Below, in pieces: positions 33,487 through 39,218 of a stretch of DNA of 39,218 nt. The stretch is taken from positions 1 to 39,218 of the forward strand of contig NZ_RDQF01000065.1 of assembly GCF_004114425.1 (NCBI RefSeq), read 5' to 3'. Source of the DNA: Bradyrhizobium vignae. Lineage in GTDB: Bacteria > Pseudomonadota > Alphaproteobacteria > Rhizobiales > Xanthobacteraceae. Each line of letters opens with the position of its first letter. Within the stretch, counting starts at the first letter, position 1. A model generated the notes under the pieces. The model had not been told where the DNA came from. It worked only from the letters and a program-made list of their open reading frames with translations, and did not search any database. The position numbers were made by a program, and so were the translations under genes.

Positions 33487-34809
33487 TCAGACATAGCGGT
33501 TGACCAGGGATTCCAGATATTCCTGCCGGCCGGAGCGGGGCTGCGGATCGAAGCCGGGAGACATCGCACGGTCGGCGAGATCGGCGAGCGAACGCTGACC
33601 GCCGAGAATGGCCCTGCCCTCAGGCCCAGCCCAGCCCTCATAGCGCCTGGCAAGCGGTGTGGTGAGCACGCCGGCGTCGAGCATGTCGGCGGCGGCGAGG
33701 AAGGCACGCGCGCAGGCATCCATCGAGCCGACATGGGCGTGGATGAGATCATCGGGGTCGATCGACTGGCGGCGGATCTTGGCGTCGAAGTTGAGCCCGC
33801 CCGTGGTGAAGCCGCCGCGGTTCAGGATCTCGTGGAACACCAAGGCGAGTTCCGGCACGTTCATCGCAAACTGGTCGGTGTCCCAGCCGAGCAGATCGTC
33901 GCCGCGGTTGATGTCGAGCGAGCCGAACACGCCGAGCGCCTCGGCCAGCGCGACCTCATGATGGATGGAGTGGCCGGCGAGGATGGCGTGGTTCTGCTCG
34001 ATGTTGAGCTTGACATCGTTGAGGAGATCGAAACGTTCGAGAAAGCCGTAGCAGGTGGCGACGTCGAAATCATATTGATGCTTGGTCGGCTCCTTCGGCT
34101 TCGGCTCGATCAGGATTGGGCCCTTGAAACCGATCTTGTGCTTGTGCTCGACGACGAGCGAGACGAAACGGCCGAGCTGGTCGAGCTCGCGCTCGAGATC
34201 GGTGTTGAGCAGCGTCTCGTAGCCCTCACGTCCGCCCCACAACACATAGTTCTGGCCGCCGAGCCGGTGCGTCACCTCCAGTGCGGCCCGGACCTGGCCG
34301 GCGGCATAGGTGAAGATGTCGGGGTCCGGATTGGTCGCTGCGCCCGCCATGTAACGGCGATGCGTGAACAGGTTCGCGGTACCCCAGAGCAGGCGGACCT
34401 TTGCCGCGGCCATCTTCGCTTCGAAGATATCGGCGATCGCGTTGAGATTGGCAACGGACTCGCTGAGCGAAGCGCCTTCCGGCGCGGCGTCGACGTCGTG
34501 GAAGGTGAAGAAGGGTACGTCCAGCAGGCGGAACAGCTCGAAGGCGATATCGGCCTTGGCCCGCGCCATCGCCATCGGATCGGTGCCGTGGTGCCAGGGC
34601 CGCAAAAAGGTCTCACCGCCGAAGGGATCGCCGCCGGGCCAGCAGAACGAATGCCAGTAACAGACCGCAAAGCGCAAATGATCCTCGAGCTTGCGACCAT
34701 GCACGAGGCGATCCTTGTCGTACCAGCGGAAGGCGGGCGCGCTTTCCGCATCCTTGCCAGCGAAGGCTATGGGTGCGCTTGCATCGAAGAATTTGGCTGA
34801 CAGGTTCAC
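33487..34809 (-). CDS. xylA: Xylose isomerase
   Basis: A 440-aa metal-dependent isomerase converting D-xylose to D-xylulose. The catalytic His lies in FFTFHDVD (FHDVD 103-107), and the metal-binding Glu in LIEPKPKEPTKHQYDFD (EPKPKEP 235-241). WHSFCWPGGDPFGG (52-65) and the metal loop GGLNFDAKIRRQSIDPDDLIHAHVGSMD are also typical of class II xylose isomerases. It begins with GTG directly after the xylB stop codon (TAA then GTG), with AAGGAG nine bases upstream. Confidence 0.96.
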   Translation of the reverse strand: MNLSAKFFDASAPIAFAGKDAESAPAFRWYDKDRLVHGRKLEDHLRFAVCYWHSFCWPGGDPFGGETFLRPWHHGTDPMAMARAKADIAFELFRLLDVPFFTFHDVDAAPEGASLSESVANLNAIADIFEAKMAAAKVRLLWGTANLFTHRRYMAGAATNPDPDIFTYAAGQVRAALEVTHRLGGQNYVLWGGREGYETLLNTDLERELDQLGRFVSLVVEHKHKIGFKGPILIEPKPKEPTKHQYDFDVATCYGFLERFDLLNDVKLNIEQNHAILAGHSIHHEVALAEALGVFGSLDINRGDDLLGWDTDQFAMNVPELALVFHEILNRGGFTTGGLNFDAKIRRQSIDPDDLIHAHVGSMDACARAFLAAADMLDAGVLTTPLARRYEGWAGPEGRAILGGQRSLADLADRAMSPGFDPQPRSGRQEYLESLVNRYV

Positions 34810-36264
34810 TTAAACAGGCTCCTTCAATGCGGGATAAAGCGCGCGCCAGCGACGATAGGCCTCGTCATAGGCCGCTGTTACAGATGCACGGGGCGTGAAG
34901 CTCGCAAGCCGCCGCGGACGGGTGCAGACGTCCGCGGGATCTTCGCCGGTTACGGCGAGCCGGCCGAGCCGCGCGGCGCCGAGCGCGGCGCCGACCTCGC
35001 CTTCCTCGACCCGGTGGACGGGAATGCCGAGCACGTCGGCGCAGATCTGCGCCCACAGCGGCGAGCGCGAGCCGCCGCCGACGAGATCGACCTCGGCAAT
35101 CCGCCCGCTCGCTGCGCTCAGCGCCGCCAGATTGTCGCGCGCGGCAAAGGCGACGCCTTCCAGCACGGCCTGCACGATCTGGCTCCGGCCGGTCGCGCCG
35201 CGCAAGCCGATGAAGGCGCCGCTGGCGGCGGCATCGTTGTGCGGCGTGCGCTCGCCATCGAGATAGGGCAGGAATTTGATCGGGCTCGGGGCATCGACGC
35301 GCTCGCCGAGCGGCGCCAATAGCGTTGTGGCCGGCGTCTCCATCACGCCAGACAGCCACGCGAGCGAAGCCGCCGCCGACAGCATCACGCCCATCTGATG
35401 CCACAGGCCGGGCAGCGCGTGACAGAAAGCATGCACGGCCGATGTCGGCGCGGCGGCGAAGCGATCGGTGACGCGGAACAGGACACCCGACGTTCCCAGC
35501 GACAGGAAAGCATCGCCCGGCGCAATGGCGCCGAGTCCGATCGCGCTGGCCGCATTATCGCCGGCGCCGCCCGCGACCACGACATTCCCGGTCATGCCCC
35601 AGCGCCGCGCGTAGTCCGGCGCGAGCAATGCGCTCGCCGCGCTGCCCTCGACGAGGCGGGGCATGTGGTGCAGGTCGAGCCCGGTGGCATGCAGCAGCAA
35701 CGCGGACCAGCGGCGCAGGCCGACGTCGAGCCACAGCGTGCCGGCAGCATCCGACATATCCTCGACCATCTCGCCGGTAAGGCGATAGCGCACATAGGCT
35801 TTCGGCAGCAGCACCTTTGCCATGCGGTCGAATATCTCCGGCTCATGCCGTGCCACCCACAGCAGCTTCGGCGCGGTGAAGCCCGGCATCGCGAGATTGC
35901 CGGCGATCGCATGCAGCGAGGGACAGCGCCGCTCCAGAGCTGCGCATTCGGCCTGCGAGCGACCGTCATTCCAGAGGATGGCCGGACGCAGCGGCTGGCC
36001 GTCCTCGCCAAGCAGCGTCGCGCCGTGCATCTGACCTGACAGCCCGATGCCGCGAACCTGCGCAACCTCGCGCGAATGGCGCGCGGCGAGATCGTCGATT
36101 GCGCCGATCGTCGCATCGACCCAGGCATCGGGGTCCTGCTCGGACCACAGCGGCGCGGGGTGCGACAGCGCAAGCTCGCGCGGCGCCGTCGCGACAACCG
36201 CGCCGGCTTCGCTCACGAGCACCGCTTTCACACCGGATGTGCCGATGTCGATTCCGAGATACAC
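34810..36264 (-). CDS. xylB: Xylulokinase
   Basis: A 484-aa FGGY-family sugar kinase that phosphorylates D-xylulose to enter the pentose phosphate pathway. The N-terminal phosphate motif is YLGIDIGTSGVKAVL. The substrate-site segment is GQMHGATLLGEDG, and the C-terminal adenosine motif is LVGGGSRSPLWAQICADVLG. It begins with GTG 36264, with GGGAGG about five bases upstream. It is the first metabolic gene after the regulator and abuts xylA with no gap. Confidence 0.95.
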   Translation of the reverse strand: MYLGIDIGTSGVKAVLVSEAGAVVATAPRELALSHPAPLWSEQDPDAWVDATIGAIDDLAARHSREVAQVRGIGLSGQMHGATLLGEDGQPLRPAILWNDGRSQAECAALERRCPSLHAIAGNLAMPGFTAPKLLWVARHEPEIFDRMAKVLLPKAYVRYRLTGEMVEDMSDAAGTLWLDVGLRRWSALLLHATGLDLHHMPRLVEGSAASALLAPDYARRWGMTGNVVVAGGAGDNAASAIGLGAIAPGDAFLSLGTSGVLFRVTDRFAAAPTSAVHAFCHALPGLWHQMGVMLSAAASLAWLSGVMETPATTLLAPLGERVDAPSPIKFLPYLDGERTPHNDAAASGAFIGLRGATGRSQIVQAVLEGVAFAARDNLAALSAASGRIAEVDLVGGGSRSPLWAQICADVLGIPVHRVEEGEVGAALGAARLGRLAVTGEDPADVCTRPRRLASFTPRASVTAAYDEAYRRWRALYPALKEPV

Positions 36265-36346
36265 GTCACCCTCCCTTTCGCATGCTGCGGCGCGCGATCT
36301 TGCGTCGCCTTGCCCCGCAGCGGGCCTTTTCGAAATCCACCTGCCG

Positions 36347-37402
36347 CTAAGGCAGATTGTCCCGCATCACGATGTCGATCCTGATCTTCTCCTGTTCGCG
36401 CAAGATCGGCTCGCCGCGGGCGAGCGCCAGCAGCACGCGCACGGCGGCGCGCGCCTCATGTCCGGGGTTCTGCGAGATCGCGGCGTCCATCACGCCCTGC
36501 AGCAGCAATCGGCGCGTCAACGCGGTGACGTCGTGCCCGACGAACACCAGCTTGTCGCGACCAGCCTCGTTCAACGCCCTGTCGTTCAGCGCTTTGGCAA
36601 CGCCCTGCGTGCCGGCGCCGACGTTATAAAGGCCGACGATGTCGGCATGCCTGCCGAGCAGCTGTGCCAGCAGCTGTTCCGAGCGGTCGTCCTCGTCGCG
36701 CCCTTCCAGCACCGGCAGCACGTCGAGGCCGGGGAATTCAGACGCCATCACCTGGTTGAAGCCGAAGATGCGCTCGGCGTGGTCGCGCAGGCCCTGCGAG
36801 CCCGCGACGATCGCGACCTTGCCGGACCGCCCGCCGACCAGGCGCCCGATCAGCGCGCCGGCGGTGCGGCCCGCAGCGATGTTGTCGATCCCGACATAAT
36901 GGTGGCGGCGCGAGGACGGCACGTCGGAAACCAGCGTCACCACCTTGGCACCGGCATCGACGAGGTCGTTGATCGCGGCGCGGACACCGGGATGGTCCAG
37001 CGCCACCACGGCAACGCCGTCATATGCGCCCGACAGCGCCTCCAGCGAAGCGGCGAGCACGGAAGGATCGAACACGTCGGTCGGGACCATCTCGACGCTG
37101 AGGCGGCGGGCCGAGAGCCAGGCCGCCATCTCGCCGAGATAGGCTTCGATCTGCTGCATGAACGGGTTCGGCCCCGACGGCATCACGAAGGCGAAGCGGC
37201 GGGCGCGGCCGCGGGCGAGCTCGGCGGCGGCCACATGCGGCTGGAACGAATTGCGCTCAATGGCTTCCTTGACGCGGCGGACCGTATCCGGGCGCACCCC
37301 CGGCCTGTTGTGCAGGACGCGGTCAACCGTCGCGAGACTGACGCCGGCCTCGCGGGCGATGTCCTTCAGCGTCAGCGCAGACGGGGTGAGAGTCTCGGCC
37401 AT
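36347..37402 (-). CDS. LacI-family transcriptional regulator of the sugar operon
   Basis: A 351-aa repressor. The N-terminal helix-turn-helix is LTLKDIAREAGVSLATVDRVL (about 10-30) with hinge helix region VAAAELARGRARR. The C-terminal periplasmic-binding-like sugar domain follows (FAFVMPSGPNPFMQQI, then NIAAGRTAGALIGRLVGG). It lies 82 bases upstream of xylB on the same strand, so it is the first gene of the operon and probably represses it until the sugar or a derivative binds. A palindrome at 37427-37442, about 25 bases before its ATG, is the candidate operator, which would also make it autoregulated. Confidence 0.92.
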   Translation of the reverse strand: MAETLTPSALTLKDIAREAGVSLATVDRVLHNRPGVRPDTVRRVKEAIERNSFQPHVAAAELARGRARRFAFVMPSGPNPFMQQIEAYLGEMAAWLSARRLSVEMVPTDVFDPSVLAASLEALSGAYDGVAVVALDHPGVRAAINDLVDAGAKVVTLVSDVPSSRRHHYVGIDNIAAGRTAGALIGRLVGGRSGKVAIVAGSQGLRDHAERIFGFNQVMASEFPGLDVLPVLEGRDEDDRSEQLLAQLLGRHADIVGLYNVGAGTQGVAKALNDRALNEAGRDKLVFVGHDVTALTRRLLLQGVMDAAISQNPGHEARAAVRVLLALARGEPILREQEKIRIDIVMRDNLP

Positions 37403-37425
37403 GGCTGAAGGCTAGCAGAGGTGTT

Positions 37426-37581
37426 TTGAGGTGCGCAACTCATTTTGACCGAGCACCGGCCATCCCCGGTCGCCGCCAACTCGAGGAACAGCTCCTCGAC
37501 CGGGCCCGCGATCTGGAGGAAGCCGCCCGGGACATCGCCCCCGAGCGCGCACTCGACGAGATCGAGGAGACGCGCTCCTGA
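37426..37581 (+). pseudogene. Possible 51-codon coding remnant or small protein
   Basis: A plus-strand frame ending at TGA 37579-37581 encodes a strongly helical, charged peptide: RRQLEEQLLDRARDLEE, then AARDIAPERALDEIEETRS. The amphipathic composition differs from the antisense shadows elsewhere. The only possible start is TTG 37426, inside the operator palindrome and without a ribosome binding site. It may be the 3' end of a lost gene. It is convergent with the GNAT gene, whose stop begins one base later. Confidence 0.3.
37427..37442. promoter_or_regulatory. Candidate LacI-type operator
   Basis: TGAGGTGCGCAACTCA reads as an even-length palindrome with CG at its centre (TGCGCA core) and 14 of 16 positions symmetric; only the G/A pair flanking the core breaks it. 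LacI-family operators are typically palindromes of this length with a central CG. It lies about 25 bases upstream of the regulator ATG, where it would block the operon promoter. No clear -35/-10 pair could be fixed. Confidence 0.6.
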
Positions 37582-37582
37582 T

Positions 37583-38059
37583 CTACCGGCGCGCCGGCAC
37601 CGACAGGTCAAGCGTCAGGAACAGACTGTTGGGATCCTCGACATAGCCGTCGAACGGGCCGCAGGCGATGAAGCCGTGCGCCTGATAGAGCGCGTGCGCC
37701 GGCTTGAAATAGTCCCAGGAGCCGGTCTCGAGGCTGAGACGCCTGATGCCGCGTGCACGAGCCTCAGTCACGATGTGGCGGAGCATCTGGCCGCCGAAGC
37801 CGCGTCGCCGCGTTGTCTGAAGCGTGTGCATCGACTTCACCTCGCCGTGGTCAGCCGAGAGCGTCTTCAACGCACCGGTGGCGACCAGCGTCTCGCCATC
37901 CCAGCCGGTCCAGAACGCGATCTCGGGCGCGCGAAGCCCCGCGAGATCGAGCGCATGGGCGCTGCCCGGCGCGGTCTGCGCCCGCGCGGCCGCAACGTGA
38001 TGATCGAGCAGCGCGATGACGCGCGGATCATGGGTGTCGCCGGTGCGGATCTGCATCAT
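37583..38059 (-). CDS. GNAT family N-acetyltransferase
   Basis: A 158-aa acetyltransferase. The acetyl-CoA loop is TRRRGFGGQMLRHIV (83-97, RRGFGG), followed by the strand RRLSLETG and the C-terminal FKPAHALYQAHGFIACGPF pattern typical of GNAT proteins. The acceptor is unknown. ATG 38059 has AGGAG six bases upstream; the longer frame to 38182 runs into the neighbouring gene. It lies 14 bases downstream of the XRE-cupin regulator and is almost certainly co-transcribed with it. Confidence 0.9.
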   Translation of the reverse strand: MMQIRTGDTHDPRVIALLDHHVAAARAQTAPGSAHALDLAGLRAPEIAFWTGWDGETLVATGALKTLSADHGEVKSMHTLQTTRRRGFGGQMLRHIVTEARARGIRRLSLETGSWDYFKPAHALYQAHGFIACGPFDGYVEDPNSLFLTLDLSVPARR

Positions 38060-38073
38060 CAGGATCTCCTGTC

Positions 38074-38655
38074 TCACATCTTGCCATAGGAGGCGCCGCG
38101 CCGCGTGATGATGATGTAGCGCGCGTCCTGCTTGGTTTCGTTCTCGAAGATCACGGCGCGCATCACGTCGAAATCCAGGCAATCGCCCTCACGCAGCCGC
38201 ACCGCCTTGGCATCGATATGCACGGCGATGACGCCCTCCAGCATCAACAGCTGCTGGGTGAAGGCGTTGCGGCCCCAGGGGCTGTACGGCACCCGCGCGC
38301 CAGCCGGCAGGTCGACGACGATGATCTCGATGCCGCTTGCCGCATCGGTCGGCGAGGCATGCCGCCTGCGATAGCCGCTCTCGGGATCGCGCCAGTGCGG
38401 CTGGTCGGCGAACCGCACCAGCCGCTCCGGTGGCTTCTCGGCCAGCGCGACGACATCGCTCAGCGACACGTCGAGCGCGGCGCAGAGCCTTCCGAGCAGC
38501 GCCGCCGTCGCACTGCTCTGCGCCCGCTCCACCCGCCCGATCATGGCCCGGCTGACGCCGGAGCGGCCCGCGAGTTCGTTCAGGGTCATCCCCGCCTGCG
38601 TCCGCAGCGTCTTCAGGCGGCGACCGATCGCGCGGTCGAGTTTCTGCTGGTCCAT
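38074..38655 (-). CDS. XRE-family regulator with C-terminal cupin domain
   Basis: A 193-aa one-component regulator. The helix-turn-helix is RLKTLRTQAGMTLNELAGRSGVSRAMIGRVERAQ (about 13-46, given in part), and the cupin sensor domain runs from about 100 to 190 (VDLPAGARVPYSPWG, EGVIAVHIDAKAVRLREGDCLDFD). Such proteins bind a small ligand through the cupin and control nearby genes. ATG 38655 has GAGGAGG just upstream. The adjacent acetyltransferase is the likely target and partner; the ligand is unknown. Confidence 0.92.
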   Translation of the reverse strand: MDQQKLDRAIGRRLKTLRTQAGMTLNELAGRSGVSRAMIGRVERAQSSATAALLGRLCAALDVSLSDVVALAEKPPERLVRFADQPHWRDPESGYRRRHASPTDAASGIEIIVVDLPAGARVPYSPWGRNAFTQQLLMLEGVIAVHIDAKAVRLREGDCLDFDVMRAVIFENETKQDARYIIITRRGASYGKM

Positions 38656-38829
38656 GACCTCCTCTTCGCATAACGCCCCGGCGCCAGGACCGTACGCGCG
38701 AAGACGACGGAGCTTAGCGCGCGAAAGGTCGAACGCCGGCAAATGGGGGGCTAATATATTGGAATCTCGCACCAGCGGGCGAAATCCGAAGCAATCGAGC
38801 CCGGCTTGAGATCACGATCGGTGAAACAT

Positions 38830-38877
38830 TGGAGCGGGCGAAGGGAATCGAACCCTCGTATGCAGCTTGGGAAGCTG
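38830..38877 (-). pseudogene. tRNA-Gly(CCC) 3' fragment, attachment-site remnant
   Basis: On the minus strand these 48 bases read as the 3' part of a glycine tRNA: the 3' end CCA (38830-38832), acceptor strand CGCCCGC with discriminator T, a full T arm (GAGGG-TTCGATT-CCCTT), and an anticodon loop TTCCCAA closed by CAGC/GCTG, which gives anticodon CCC. From 38878 onward the D arm and 5' acceptor strand are absent. An intact gene is therefore not present. Such 3' fragments mark the distal end of elements that integrate into tRNA genes. Confidence 0.82.
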
Positions 38878-39218
38878 GACGGTTGTCAGGCGTTACAATC
38901 ACTTAGCTGCAAAACCGGCGCGAACCGTGGTCAATGCCATCAATGGGTTGGAAACGCGATGCAAAACCGGAGCACCGATCATGGGAGATCGCCGCGCGAG
39001 TAGCAGCGCGCAAAATCGTAACTACATGATGCAGTGAAAATCGAGCCGAGTGACCCACAAATCGGGCTTCCGATGTAGACGGGGCGGCTCACTAGTCATC
39101 CGTGAAGAGCGGCTAAGCGATTGAGCTGGAATCGCATTTGTGGTTGCGGGGTGTTTTAGGATTGCAGGGTTTTGATGCTTCGGGCATCGGAACCTTGCAA
39201 TTTCATTTTCAGGATTCC
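38878..39218. other. Gene-free tail, probable end of an integrated element
   Basis: These 341 bases beyond the tRNA fragment are visibly less GC-rich than the rest of the window and contain no credible gene. An 11-base direct repeat, TGCAAAACCGG, occurs at 38908-38918 and 38960-38970. A strong hairpin lies at 39162-39200. This is consistent with the non-coding terminus of a genomic island whose body continues past the window. Confidence 0.5.
39162..39200 (+). terminator. 18-bp hairpin near the right window edge
   Basis: The arms 39162-39179 and 39183-39200 pair over 18 positions (14 Watson-Crick, 4 G-U in RNA) around a TCG loop. The stem is followed on the plus strand by TTTCATTTTC. It looks like an intrinsic terminator or a structured RNA end. 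No gene within the window uses it. Confidence 0.5.

Noticed and set aside
38830..38930. Intact tRNA gene at the right edge
   Set aside because: The anticodon and T arms are present, but no D arm or 5' acceptor strand complementary to CGCCCGC follows within the needed distance.

Overview
The window looks like chromosomal DNA of a GC-rich alphaproteobacterium close to Bradyrhizobium. The evidence is codon usage, a class I lysyl-tRNA synthetase, the DUF952-pyrD pair, the four-enzyme ligase-associated repair set, and several intergenic palindromic repeat families of the kind common in Bradyrhizobium. The genus is an inference from gene families and repeats, not from a marker gene.

Left part (1-12 kb): the window opens inside the 3' end of an IS transposase. 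It continues with a hypothetical gene, the PdeM nuclease and Lhr-type helicase of the ligase-associated repair set, a SnoaL-like protein, a RidA protein and a secreted esterase. Divergent from the esterase is an unusual PAS-PAS-HTH regulator with a TTG start. A methyl-accepting chemotaxis protein with a small helical partner gene follows, then a large FAD-binding dehydrogenase.

Middle part (12-28 kb): a periplasmic ClpP-like protein, a small membrane protein with a SCO copper chaperone, an orphan solute-binding protein, class I LysRS, a ketopantoate-reductase-like enzyme followed by a truncated cupin start, an AraC remnant, and an S24-like repressor that has lost both catalytic residues. Then come DUF952-pyrD, and a MATE efflux pump with an MBL hydrolase and a small membrane protein. 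The other half of the repair set (ATP-dependent ligase and MBL exonuclease) lies about 19 kb from its helicase/PdeM half. A TPR methyltransferase and a Tat-exported substrate-binding protein close this part.

Right part (28-39 kb): one minus-strand sugar operon, transcribed lacI-type regulator, xylB, xylA, ABC ATPase, permease, substrate-binding protein, aldo/keto reductase, amidohydrolase-type lactonase. It joins a xylose isomerase/kinase route to an oxidative dehydrogenase/lactonase pair. A 16-bp palindrome just upstream of the regulator gene is a good operator candidate, and the binding-protein cistron is bracketed by two strong hairpins. Upstream lie a GNAT acetyltransferase and an XRE-cupin regulator.

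At 38830-38877 there is a 48-bp 3' fragment of tRNA-Gly(CCC) with no 5' half. To its right the sequence becomes less GC-rich and shows no gene. This is the signature of the distal attachment site of a tRNA-targeting integrative element: chromosome on the left, element on the right. No CRISPR array, intact tRNA, rRNA or riboswitch was seen. The best leads for novelty are this island boundary, the catalytically dead S24 repressor, the PAS-PAS-HTH regulator, the split repair module and the combined isomerase/oxidative sugar operon.
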